NCBI RefSeq assembly: GCF_001854805.1
Contig: NZ_MBLO01000223.1
Span: 138,664-202,663 of the forward strand
Origin: Pseudofrankia coriaricola
GTDB taxonomy: Bacteria > Actinomycetota > Actinomycetes > Frankiales > Frankiaceae
Direction: 5' to 3'
Length of the DNA stretch: 64,000 bases
In this document: positions 1 through 7,701 of the stretch, piece by piece
Layout: every line of letters begins with the position of its first letter
Numbering within the stretch: the stretch's first letter is position 1
Translations under genes and position numbers: made by a program
Notes under the pieces: model-generated
Database searches by the model: none
What the model saw: only the letters and a program-made list of their open reading frames with translations
What the model was told of the DNA's origin: nothing

Positions 1-449
1 TCGACCTCGACGAGTACGCCTTCGCCGCGCTGAGAGCAGGAGCGAGCGGGTTTCTTCTCAAGGACGTACGCCCGGAGGAGCTCGTCGACGCCGTGCGCGC
101 GGTCGCGGCCGGCGACGCCGTCGTGTCTCCTCGCATCACCCGCGAGTTGCTCAACCGCCACGCCGCGAGCCTCCAGACCGCCAGCGAACGCGCACACGAG
201 CCGGACCCGGCCGCGGCGCTGACGCGACGCGAGCGCGAGGTCCTCCTCGAGGTCGCGGCCGGCCTGACCAATGCGGAGATCGCGGAGCGTCTCTTTCTCT
301 CCGAGGCGACCGTCAAGACGCACATCACCCGCATCCTGGCCAAGCTCGAACTTCGCGACCGCGTACAGGCGGTCATCTTCGCCTACCAGAACGGCCTGAT
401 AGTCGACGGCCAACCGAGCCGCGACACGTTCGGTGAGCCAACCCGCTGA
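1..449 (+). CDS. NarL/LuxR-family response regulator, C-terminal part (5' end outside window)
   Basis: The reading frame is open from the left edge (first full codon at base 3), so the start lies outside. The visible part opens with the end of a CheY-like receiver: AGASGFLLKD carries the conserved Lys of the phosphorylation pocket. A linker and a C-terminal LuxR helix-turn-helix follow (LTRREREVLLEVAAG, then NAEIAERLFLSEATVKTHI). Known role of the family: DNA-binding output of a two-component system. The partner kinase is not visible and is probably to the left. The target genes cannot be told from sequence. Confidence 0.93.
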   Translation, partial: DLDEYAFAALRAGASGFLLKDVRPEELVDAVRAVAAGDAVVSPRITRELLNRHAASLQTASERAHEPDPAAALTRREREVLLEVAAGLTNAEIAERLFLSEATVKTHITRILAKLELRDRVQAVIFAYQNGLIVDGQPSRDTFGEPTR

Positions 450-517
450 ACGTCCAGCATCGTCGCTCCGTCCGCCGGCACCCATTGCGCGTCGCGTCTC
501 GTTGATAACCTGACGGC

Positions 518-1459
518 ATGCCTGCGATCAGACTGGGTAGCGCGCTCGTCGACCGGGTGGAGGAACAGACGCTGCCGGTCTCGCTTCGTCTTCTCACCGA
601 CGACGACGCCCTTCTTGCCCGCCGGGTATCCCCGCTGCCTGACGGATTCCTGGGCGGCAGGTCCAGGACGTTCCAGTTCTCCAACCACAGCTGGGTCGTC
701 CGGGTTGACGGCCTCACGGTTCTCGTCGATCCCTGCACCGGCAACGGCCGGAAGGGCAGGGGGCATTTTTTCGACGACCTGGACGTCCCGTATCTGGAGT
801 ACCTCGCCCGCACCGGCGTGACGGTCGAGACGGTCGACGTCGTGTTCTGCACCCATCTCCACCACGACCACTGCGGTTGGAACACGAGGCAGGTCGACGG
901 TGCATGGGTGCCGACCTTCCCCAACGCCAGCTACCTGTTCGTCGACCGGGAGTACCGGCGGTGGGACACCGCGAATCCGGACCGGCATGCCAACGAGTTC
1001 AATCCCAACGTCTTCGATGAATGTGTGCGCCCGGTCGTCGACGCGGGACTGGCTCGGATCGTGTCCGCCCCCTACGAGGTCTCGCCGAGCCTGCGGGTCG
1101 AGCCGGCGCCGGGCCACACGACCGGGCACGCGATGCTGAGCCTTGCCTCCGGCGGCGCCCGGGCGTACTTCAGCGGGGATGTCTTCCACCACCCGGTCCA
1201 GCTGACCCGGCCGGACCTCCATCTACCCGGGTGCGACGATCTGGCCACTGCCGTCGAGACCCGGCAGCGACTGGTGCGCAGAGCCCTCGACGAGGGAGCC
1301 TTCCTGTTTCCGGCGCACTTCCCGGCACCCCACTACGGCCGTCTCGCCGCCGACGGCGACGAGGTGTACTTCGTACCCGGAGGCGCTCCGTTCGATGATC
1401 AGGAGTCGGCGTCCGGCGATGCCCAGGGCACCGAGGAGCGTGGGTCGCGAGCCACCTGA
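518..1459 (+). CDS. MBL-fold metallo-hydrolase
   Basis: This 313-residue protein has the metallo-beta-lactamase signature CTHLHHDHCGW near residue 111 (HxHxDH). Further likely metal ligands are His in PAPGHTTGHA, Asp in YFSGDVFHH and His in PAHFPAPHYG. The fold usually binds two zinc ions and hydrolyses esters, lactones or thioesters. The spacing resembles the AHL-lactonase-like branch, but the substrate cannot be read. No signal peptide is seen, so it is probably cytoplasmic. It follows the response regulator by 68 nt on the same strand and converges on the DUF2993 gene. Confidence 0.85.
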   Translation: MPAIRLGSALVDRVEEQTLPVSLRLLTDDDALLARRVSPLPDGFLGGRSRTFQFSNHSWVVRVDGLTVLVDPCTGNGRKGRGHFFDDLDVPYLEYLARTGVTVETVDVVFCTHLHHDHCGWNTRQVDGAWVPTFPNASYLFVDREYRRWDTANPDRHANEFNPNVFDECVRPVVDAGLARIVSAPYEVSPSLRVEPAPGHTTGHAMLSLASGGARAYFSGDVFHHPVQLTRPDLHLPGCDDLATAVETRQRLVRRALDEGAFLFPAHFPAPHYGRLAADGDEVYFVPGGAPFDDQESASGDAQGTEERGSRAT

Positions 1460-1533
1460 GCGCGCGACACCAGCGGAAGCCGTGACAAGCCAACCGACCG
1501 CGACGCACTGCCGGCGCCGTGCCGCCGCCCGGA

Positions 1534-2433
1534 TCATCCCTGAGCGGCGGACGGCGTGCAGTTCTGCTCGGGCAGCTTCCCGGACGGGGGGACGATGTGC
1601 TCGGCGGTCGCGGTGAGCAGCAGTCCGGAGGCGTTCGTGGACGCTGAGACGACGTTCAGGTCGAACGGCAGGCCGCCGACCGGAATCGGGATCGACGGAA
1701 GTAGCTGGCCCAGCGGGATCGGGATACTGAGGTTGATCGTTCCGCTGAGCGTCAGGTGTGATGGCACCAGGGTGATCTTGTTGTCGCGGACCTCGAAGGT
1801 GGTGACACCGTCGACCTGCTGGGTTCCGAGCACTGGCAGGTCGGCCGTGCCGGAGATCTCGACGCTGCGGCCGCCATCCTCCGGATTCACCTGGATCTTG
1901 CCGGGCATGCTCGCGAGGAAGGCGTTCAGATCGTCGTAGGTCATCCCGACGGTGGCGCGAACCTCGTCGATCGAGATCTGTCCGTCACGGCCGGTGAGCA
2001 TGCTGAAAATCGGAACATGAATCCCCTTGATGTCCGCGTCCAGCGAGGAGATCCGGGGGCCGGGCGTCGCCAGGCCATCGACCGCGAGACTGATGTCCTT
2101 GAACTTCCCGAACGCAATCTGAGTCAGGAACGGGAAGCCGCCAATATGAACCCGCCGCACGGTCGGCGGGGGCAGGCCGCAGTCGAGGGTGGCCGCGACG
2201 CTCGTCTCGAGCTGCTTCGCCATCTGTTTCTCGGCCAACGCCACCGTGACACGGTCGACGATCGGGAAGAGCACGATCAGTACCACGACGATGATCGCGA
2301 TGATCCGCGTCCACCGGCGTCGGAACTGGCGTCGAAGCCAGTGGCGAGACCGAGGAATGATGATCGGAACTGTCGTGTCAGCACCAGTATCGTCAAGGCT
2401 AGTACTCGGCCCGTGGGCGTCGGTCATCGGCAC
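1534..2433 (-). CDS. DUF2993 (LmeA-like) membrane-anchored lipid-binding protein
   Basis: This 299-residue protein has a polar N-terminus, one transmembrane segment at about residues 40-60 (IIAIIVVVLIVLFPIVDRV) and an extracytoplasmic domain with the DUF2993 pattern: LETSVAATLDCG, then repeated beta-rich stretches ending near VVSASTNASGLLLTATAEHI. Mycobacterial LmeA of this family binds phospholipids and supports lipomannan maturation. A similar envelope role here is inference. A second Met two codons in could be the start. It converges with the MBL gene, and nothing recognisable separates the two. Confidence 0.8.
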   Translation of the reverse strand: MPMTDAHGPSTSLDDTGADTTVPIIIPRSRHWLRRQFRRRWTRIIAIIVVVLIVLFPIVDRVTVALAEKQMAKQLETSVAATLDCGLPPPTVRRVHIGGFPFLTQIAFGKFKDISLAVDGLATPGPRISSLDADIKGIHVPIFSMLTGRDGQISIDEVRATVGMTYDDLNAFLASMPGKIQVNPEDGGRSVEISGTADLPVLGTQQVDGVTTFEVRDNKITLVPSHLTLSGTINLSIPIPLGQLLPSIPIPVGGLPFDLNVVSASTNASGLLLTATAEHIVPPSGKLPEQNCTPSAAQG

Positions 2434-2767
2434 GTCCCGTCCTCGTCGCGCTCTCCTGACGCCTCATTTATGCCGATGGCGGTATGCACTCGCATGAGTC
2501 CGCGGGCTGATTCTTCCGGCCAGGGTAAGACCTGCGATGTATGCCGCAGGCCGGCCGATCGTCAGGCGTTCGAGGTCCTTCGGGGCGTGTGCATGCCTCG
2601 CCCGGCCGATCCAGCGAAGTGGCTTGATCCGCTGCCGTGGGCCAGTCACCGGGACGGTGCGGCGCTCACCAGGATGAGACTCGCGGAGGTCGATCCAGCG
2701 ATCTCCCCTCACCGCCCAGGGCTGCGAGGTGGCGGGACAGATCTGTGCTCGGTGGCGTGGTGCCGGA
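2434..2767. other. Intergenic stretch, no gene recognised
   Basis: About 330 bases lie between the DUF2993 start and the stop of the VOC gene. Reading frames on both strands lack protein-like composition. It should hold the DUF2993 promoter, but no clear -35/-10 pair was found. Confidence 0.5.
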
Positions 2768-3208
2768 CTACGCGAACAACTCGGCCACTCGTTGCTGACC
2801 GTCGAGGAACTCCTGCAGCTGGATGGGGGTCCCATCTGGATCGGCGATGAAGAAGAACGCCGAAACTCGGGTGGTCGTGACGGGGCACATCGGGGTGATG
2901 CCCGCGTCGATCAGTTTCTGGTAGGTCGCCGCGGCGTCGGCGACGGTCAGCGCGATCTTGGGACGCCCGAGATCCTTCGGGTAGAAGGGGTCGATGCCGC
3001 GCCCGAGGGCGTCCGTGACATGGGGGCTGAACAGTTCGACGATCGTGCCGTTCATCTCTAGCCCGACCCGGGTCCATCCGTCCCGCTCGTCCGTGAACCG
3101 GCGGACGAACCCGAGGACCCGGGTGTAGAAGTCGACCGAGGCGGAGATGTCCGCGACCGTTATCCCCAGGTGTGAGAAGCAGATGACCTCGACGGGTGTC
3201 TGATTCAC
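2768..3208 (-). CDS. VOC-family (glyoxalase/extradiol-dioxygenase fold) protein
   Basis: This 146-residue protein has one VOC module: VICFSHLGITVADISASVDF at the start, a middle YQKLIDAGI segment, and FFIADPDGTPIQLQEF at the end, where the metal-ligand Glu usually sits. The start chosen is the GTG at 3208, with GAGGGGAA just upstream. The frame is open further upstream but would overlap the amidohydrolase. VOC proteins are metal-dependent lyases, isomerases or ring-cleavage dioxygenases. The gene lies 46 nt after the amidohydrolase on the same strand, so the pair is probably one operon for a small carboxylated or aromatic compound (inference). Confidence 0.85.
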   Translation of the reverse strand: MNQTPVEVICFSHLGITVADISASVDFYTRVLGFVRRFTDERDGWTRVGLEMNGTIVELFSPHVTDALGRGIDPFYPKDLGRPKIALTVADAAATYQKLIDAGITPMCPVTTTRVSAFFFIADPDGTPIQLQEFLDGQQRVAELFA

Positions 3209-3254
3209 CGGGTTCCCCTCGCCACATCGCTCCCGACCTCGGCCGACGCTGACG

Positions 3255-4511
3255 CTACGCCACCAGGGCTGGGGGCTCCGACGGGACGAAGTCGAAGACC
3301 CGCTCGGCGTTCCCGCGAATGATCTTGTGCTGTACGTCGGCGGGCAGGCCGGCGACGCACTCACGGACGCGGTCCAGTGAGTGCGGCCAGTTGGTCGCGG
3401 TGTGGGGGAAGTCGGTCTCCACCATGATGTTGTCGGCGCCGATCTCGTCGATGAGCTTCGACGTGATCGGCTCGTGGATGAAGCAGCCGAAGATGTGCTC
3501 CCGGAAGATGTCGCTCGGCAGCGGGCCCTCCTTGGGCTCGGCCGTTCGGTTCAGCGTCTCCGTCCAGTCGGCGAGGGAGAGCACGGAAGGAATCCAGCCG
3601 ACGCCGTTCTCCGACAGCACGAGCTTGAGGTTCGGGTAACGCTCGAAGTTGTCGCTCTCCAGCCAGTCGGTCAGGCTCGCCGAGCCCATGCGCGCACCGA
3701 GGAGCGAGGTGCTGGTGCCCGGCAGCATCTTGCGCTTCCGGTTCATCTCTTCGGTGCTGATGCCGGCCCGCTTGGCGACCTCACTGAGGTCGTTGTTCTT
3801 GATCGCATCCCGCATGCGCGTCGTCCAGTCGGCGCTGGAGTCCTCCTCGACCGCGCTCATGCCACTGCCGAGGTGCATGCACAGCGACAGGCGCGCGTCG
3901 TTCATCACCGAGAGGAGGGGATCCCAGTGCGGGTCGGTGACCGACGGGAAGCCGATCTTGTGTGGCGCCTGGCTGATCGAGAGCGCTCGGGCACCCTTCT
4001 CGATGACCCGCTCCGCCTCGGCCGCGGCGAGGTCGCCGTCCCAGAAGGGCACCAGGCCCATGCCGATGAACCGGCCGGGGTAGGCGGCCACCCACTCGTC
4101 GAGGTACCAGTCGTTGTAGGCCTGGATACAGAGGAGAGCCAGGTCCTTGTCCTTCGCGCGCTGGAACAGGCTTCCGGCGAAGCCGGCCATGTTGGGGAAG
4201 CACAACGCCGCCAGCTCGCGGTCGGTGTTCATGGCCTCGACGCGGGCCTTGGGGTCGTAGCACGCCGGCGCAACCTCGCTCCAGGACAGCGGAGTGAACA
4301 TCTGCGGCCGGTTTTCCTTCGGCCAGATGGCCCCCCCGGTGCCCATGGCGTCCAGGGGAATCCGCCTGGTCTCCTCGAACAGCCACGACTCCCCGTGCTC
4401 GTCACTGACCCACCGGGGGCCGGTGTCGCGGTACTTGGCGGGCAGCCGATCCGTCCAGACGTTCGGCGGCTCGATCAGGTGGTCGTCCACCGAGATGATC
4501 CACTCGTCCAC
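3255..4511 (-). CDS. Amidohydrolase-2 family protein (ACMSD/decarboxylase-like)
   Basis: This 418-residue TIM-barrel amidohydrolase belongs to the amidohydrolase_2 group. It shows ISVDDHLIEPP at the N-terminus (metal-site loop), CMHLGSGMS mid-protein with a conserved His, HEPITSKLIDEIGADNIM, and ETDFPHTATNWPHS with the catalytic Asp near residue 365. Relatives are non-oxidative decarboxylases (ACMSD, gamma-resorcylate) or hydrolases of cyclic compounds. The first metal-loop His is replaced by Asp (DDH rather than HxH), as in many actinobacterial members, so the chemistry is uncertain. Start is GTG with GGAG upstream. It is probably driven by the operator-containing promoter about 45 bp upstream. 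Confidence 0.88.
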   Translation of the reverse strand: MDEWIISVDDHLIEPPNVWTDRLPAKYRDTGPRWVSDEHGESWLFEETRRIPLDAMGTGGAIWPKENRPQMFTPLSWSEVAPACYDPKARVEAMNTDRELAALCFPNMAGFAGSLFQRAKDKDLALLCIQAYNDWYLDEWVAAYPGRFIGMGLVPFWDGDLAAAEAERVIEKGARALSISQAPHKIGFPSVTDPHWDPLLSVMNDARLSLCMHLGSGMSAVEEDSSADWTTRMRDAIKNNDLSEVAKRAGISTEEMNRKRKMLPGTSTSLLGARMGSASLTDWLESDNFERYPNLKLVLSENGVGWIPSVLSLADWTETLNRTAEPKEGPLPSDIFREHIFGCFIHEPITSKLIDEIGADNIMVETDFPHTATNWPHSLDRVRECVAGLPADVQHKIIRGNAERVFDFVPSEPPALVA

Positions 4512-4555
4512 CGGCGTTCTCCAAACCTCGGCGTGAATCGGGGAAGGTCGTCCGT

Positions 4556-4584
4556 AGGTTACGAGTGAGAACTCACTCGGTCAA
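4556..4584 (-). promoter_or_regulatory. Promoter of amidohydrolase operon with TetR-type operator in the spacer (site 1)
   Basis: On the minus strand TTGACC (4584-4579) is followed by exactly 17 bp and then TAACCT (4561-4556). The spacer holds the inverted repeat GAGTGAG-TT-CTCACTC. The -10 lies about 45 bp before the amidohydrolase GTG. The same layout recurs at 5609-5637 and 5940-5968. A repressor bound here would block RNA polymerase. The adjacent TetR gene is the natural candidate, though no binding is shown. Confidence 0.75.
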
Positions 4585-4788
4585 CCGTGCCTCCTCCGCG
4601 GCACCCACCTGGAGCCGGCCCAGGGCCGCTGGCGGCCCGACAGGCGAGCCCATGCCGAGGCCGGTCTGTCGCCGCTGCTCCGCCCCGGCCGCGGCGCTGG
4701 CGACGGCCCGCGCTCCGCCTCGCCCGTTCCCGCGCGCCGGCCGGATCATGAACGGCGTGGATCGCTCGGCGGCAGTACACTCACGCGA

Positions 4789-5409
4789 ATGAGTCAGCAC
4801 TCACACGCATCCGCTGCCTCCGGCAGGCGCAGGGCCAGCCCGAAGACACCGGAGGAGCGGCGTGCCGCCATCATCAAGGCGACCATTCCGCTCCTGCGTA
4901 CGCGAGGCTGGTCTGTAACGACCAAGGAGATCGTCGCCGCCTCCGGCGTGTCCGACGGGACGGTCTTCAGCGTCTTCAAGAACAAGGAAGAGATCCTGCT
5001 GGCGACTCTTCAGGTCGCGCTCGACGCCGCCCCCGCGCTGGAGCGGCTGTCTCAGATCGACCGGTCGCTCCCGCTGGAGGACCGGCTGGCCCAGGCGGCC
5101 GAGATTCTCACCGGTCTGATGGCGACGCTCTGGGAGTTCTCGGGCACACTGCAGCTCGAGGCGGTCCGGGGGCGGCTTCCTCAGCGCTATTCGGGTGACT
5201 TCATCGCGCGGGAGATCCTGCCGGCGCTGTTCGAGCCGTCCAGAGATGATCTACGCATTGATCCCGCGGTCGCCAGTCAGGCCTTCCTGGTCCTGACGAT
5301 GACCGGTTCGAATCAGCTCTTCTTCCAGCGGCCCCTGCAGGCGCCCGAGATTGTTTCGTTGATGCTGCACGGCATCCGCCGGTCGGATTCGGATTCGGAC
5401 GACTCCTGA
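4789..5409 (+). CDS. TetR/AcrR-family transcriptional regulator
   Basis: This 206-residue regulator has an N-terminal HTH at about residues 20-70 (RRAAIIKATIPLLRTRGW, then TTKEIVAASGVSDGTVF, FSVFKNKEEIL) and a helical ligand-binding C-terminal half with no recognisable specificity class. TetR proteins are usually dimeric repressors released by a small ligand. It lies divergent from the amidohydrolase operon and upstream of the transporter genes, and all three nearby operator-containing promoters flank it. That makes it the likely local regulator of uptake and catabolism. The palindrome is not found in its own immediate promoter, although TGAGT-CAGC-ACTCA overlaps its start codon. Confidence 0.9.
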   Translation: MSQHSHASAASGRRRASPKTPEERRAAIIKATIPLLRTRGWSVTTKEIVAASGVSDGTVFSVFKNKEEILLATLQVALDAAPALERLSQIDRSLPLEDRLAQAAEILTGLMATLWEFSGTLQLEAVRGRLPQRYSGDFIAREILPALFEPSRDDLRIDPAVASQAFLVLTMTGSNQLFFQRPLQAPEIVSLMLHGIRRSDSDSDDS

Positions 5410-5580
5410 CTGACGCGGTCCGACCGTGGCCACGATTCTCGCCGCGGCCGGACGGCAGCCGCCCACGGCGCCCAGCACCGGCCCGACAGCCCTGGTGGTC
5501 CACATACCGCCGCCGCCACTCAGCGCGATCTGTTCGGTGGCTGTCAGCGCGGCGATGGACGACGCAGACTCGTGCGACAT
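5251..5580 (-). other. Possible small ORF or truncated gene start under promoter site 2
   Basis: An ATG at 5580 has GGGGAGG two bases upstream and lies about 30 bp after the -10 of the leftward operator promoter. The first ~55 codons (MSHESASSIAALTATEQIAL onward) have the GC-rich third positions of real genes here. The N-terminus faintly resembles amidase starts. After about base 5410 the frame runs antisense to the tetR coding region and ends at 5251, so that part is probably not under coding selection. It is either a 5' remnant of a third operon or a true small antisense gene. No family is assigned. Confidence 0.3.
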
Positions 5581-5608
5581 AGCCTCCCCGATCTGCCCAC
5601 GGCACCTG

Positions 5609-5637
5609 ACCATACAAGTGAGAACTCACTCGGTCGA
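5609..5637 (-). promoter_or_regulatory. Leftward promoter-like element with TetR-type operator (site 2)
   Basis: On the minus strand TCGACC (5637-5632), a 17-bp spacer containing AGTGAG-TT-CTCACT, and TATGGT (5614-5609) repeat the layout of the other two sites. The 21 bases 5615-5635 are the exact reverse complement of 5942-5962. It points toward the 3' end of tetR. Its -35 is weaker than the TTGACC of sites 1 and 3. Confidence 0.6.
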
Positions 5638-5826
5638 GGACGTGCCGCCCGGTCCCGCACGGACTGTGCGTGGCCGGGCCCCGGCCACGCGGACGTGGAC
5701 AGGCCGCAGGTCGCGTCGCCGCTCGCCGGTCAGATACTCGACGGTCAGGTAGACGTAACACGCGGTTACCAGCTGCCGGGAGAAGCGCTCGAAGGTACCC
5801 TGGCGCCAGAGGACGGCACGCCGGCT
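5626..5826 (-). pseudogene. Orphan C-terminal reading frame, unrecognised
   Basis: An open minus-strand frame of 66 codons runs between in-frame stops without a good start. Parts look protein-like (TFERFSRQLVTACYVYLTVE, then YLTGERRRDLRPVHVRV) and third positions are strongly GC-rich. Its stop falls inside the site 2 operator. It is most simply the tail of a lost minus-strand gene. No family is recognised, and chance is possible. Confidence 0.25.
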
Positions 5827-5939
5827 TCATAGCCCGACCGCTCGATACCGTCCGTAGCGCTCACAACACTTACAGTTGCCGGTTGGGCACTTGCCGGGTA
5901 GGTTCCACCGAAAATTTGATCATGAGGTTCTCGCGCTTC

Positions 5940-5968
5940 TTGACCGAGTGAGTTCTCACTTGTAGTGT
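5940..5968 (+). promoter_or_regulatory. Promoter of the transporter operon with TetR-type operator in the spacer (site 3)
   Basis: TTGACC (5940-5945), a 17-bp spacer containing AGTGAG-TT-CTCACT, and TAGTGT (5963-5968) form a near-ideal vegetative promoter with the palindrome centred between -35 and -10. Transcription would start near 5975, about 40 bp before the lipoprotein gene. The layout matches sites 1 and 2. Confidence 0.75.
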
Positions 5969-6014
5969 CCCGCATCACATTGACAGAGGTCGGCCGACAC
6001 AAGGACGGAATGCA

Positions 6015-7487
6015 ATGGCTGATCAGGGCAACAATGTCGAGGCCAAGAGGCGCCTTGGCCGATGGCGCGGCCCGGTCCGCCGGTCTCCGATCGGGAGCGG
6101 TACCCGGGGGCCGTGGTCTCGGCGGACGCGTGGCCGGCGGGCCGGCGCGCTCGCCATCGTGGTGACGGCCGCGGTGACCATGGCCGCCTGCGGCTCGTCG
6201 GGGAACGGCTCCTCAGCCTCGAGCGGGACGGCGTCGGCGGCCTCGGGTGCGCCTGTCGAGATCGGCATGCCTTTCCCATCCAACCTCCAGGCATTAGCCA
6301 AGCTTCTGGGCGGCTCGCTGGGGTCGAGTGGCGCGGCGCCACCCACGGACGAGGAGACGAAGGCCTACTACCAGGCGCTCGCCGACTATGTGAACAACCA
6401 CGGCGGGTTGTTAGGTCGCAAGATCCAGCCGGTGTTCTACCCTCTCGACGCGACCAGGGCGGCGGGCGACTCGTCCGAGCAGGAGATGTGCACGCAGTTC
6501 ACCCAGGACCATCACGTGTTCGCCGTGATGGACCTGCCGAACCACAGCGACACCATCGTCTCCTGCCTGCAGTCCGCGAACGTCATCGCCTTTGACGCGG
6601 CCGGCGGAAGCCTCGCCGCGGACGACACCTACTTCCAACAGCGTCCGCTGTACGCCACGGCGGGCGCGCTCAGCCTCACCCGGGCGGCGGCTCTCCAGGT
6701 GAACGGCCTGTTCCAGGGCGGCTTCTTCGGGCAGAACCCCAAGATCGGCCTCGTCGGCTACAACACCGACCCGTTCACGCGCGCCATCGACGAGTCGCTG
6801 AAGCCGGCGCTCGCCAGCCACGGTCTCACGATCACCGACCAGCAGCTGGTGAAGCCCGTGTCGGGAGTCAACGACATCGGCCCCACCCAGCAGGCGATCA
6901 GCAGCGCCGTGCTTCGCTTCAAGCAGCAGGGAATCGACCACGTCCTCTTCCTGGACACGCAGGGCGGCACGCTACGGCCGTTCACCCAGGCCGCGTCGAC
7001 CCAGAAGTACTTCCCGAAGCTGGGCTTCACGACCAATGAGCTGCCCGCGCAGCGGGCATACGCCGGGAACAAGACCGACCCGGACCAGGAAGTCCGATAC
7101 GCGAACTCGATGGCGGTGGGTTGGTACCCGTCGGCCGACGCGGTCAACCCGCCGGTCAACGCCACGGGCGCCCTGTGCAACAAGATCATGGAGGCCTCGG
7201 GCGCCAGCCCGTCACAGGCCCAGTTCTTCTGGAACATGTGCGACCAGCTGCTGGTCTTCACGGCCGGGGTGAACGCGGGCGGAAAGCTGACGCCGCAGGA
7301 CGCCATCACGGGACTCGGAAAGGCCAAGAACATCCCGAGCGCGGAGCTGCTCGGACCGCCCGACTACTCCGGCGGCCGCCGCGACGGGGTCACCATCGCC
7401 AAGCTCCTGAAGTACACGCCCAGTTGCACGTGCTTCCAGTACAGCGGGGGCCCGCTACCAGCCAGCGCGTTCACGACAACCAGTTGA
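6015..7487 (+). CDS. Branched-chain-type ABC transporter substrate-binding lipoprotein
   Basis: This 490-residue lipoprotein has a long Arg-rich N-region, a hydrophobic core ending in the lipobox MAAC (Cys near residue 59), a Ser/Gly linker, then a Leu/Ile/Val-binding-protein-type domain (Peripla_BP_6): YYQALADYVNNHGGLLGRKI is typical. These proteins capture amino acids, short amides, aromatic acids or other small ligands for LivHMGF permeases. AAGGA at 6001-6005 fits the ATG. It is the first gene after the site 3 promoter, and the permease and ATPase genes follow. Ligand unknown; co-regulation with the amidohydrolase/VOC pair suggests their substrate (inference). Confidence 0.9.
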   Translation: MADQGNNVEAKRRLGRWRGPVRRSPIGSGTRGPWSRRTRGRRAGALAIVVTAAVTMAACGSSGNGSSASSGTASAASGAPVEIGMPFPSNLQALAKLLGGSLGSSGAAPPTDEETKAYYQALADYVNNHGGLLGRKIQPVFYPLDATRAAGDSSEQEMCTQFTQDHHVFAVMDLPNHSDTIVSCLQSANVIAFDAAGGSLAADDTYFQQRPLYATAGALSLTRAAALQVNGLFQGGFFGQNPKIGLVGYNTDPFTRAIDESLKPALASHGLTITDQQLVKPVSGVNDIGPTQQAISSAVLRFKQQGIDHVLFLDTQGGTLRPFTQAASTQKYFPKLGFTTNELPAQRAYAGNKTDPDQEVRYANSMAVGWYPSADAVNPPVNATGALCNKIMEASGASPSQAQFFWNMCDQLLVFTAGVNAGGKLTPQDAITGLGKAKNIPSAELLGPPDYSGGRRDGVTIAKLLKYTPSCTCFQYSGGPLPASAFTTTS

Positions 7488-7497
7488 CAAACAGGGA

Positions 7498-7540
7498 GGC
7501 GGCGGTCGTTCGGCCCGTTCCGGGGCTGGCGACCGCCGCC
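7498..7540 (+). terminator. GC-rich stem-loop after the binding-protein gene
   Basis: GGCGGCGGTCG (7498-7508) and CGACCGCCGCC (7530-7540) form a perfect 11-bp stem with a 21-nt loop, 11 bases after the stop. There is no T-run, so it is more likely a partial terminator or mRNA stabiliser than a strong terminator. Such a device would give more binding protein than permease. Confidence 0.55.
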
Positions 7541-7701
7541 GTGCTGATGCCCGCGACACCCAGGAGCGACAGAGCGTCCGGGAGAGTCTTGATGAGTAAC
7601 AGCTGGTATCTAAGCACCGCCCTTTTCACCCCGGCGCCATCACCCTGGATCGCCAAGGTCGGGTTCCGTCCGGCGCTGGCGGCGTCGCGAGGAGCCTGTT
7701 C

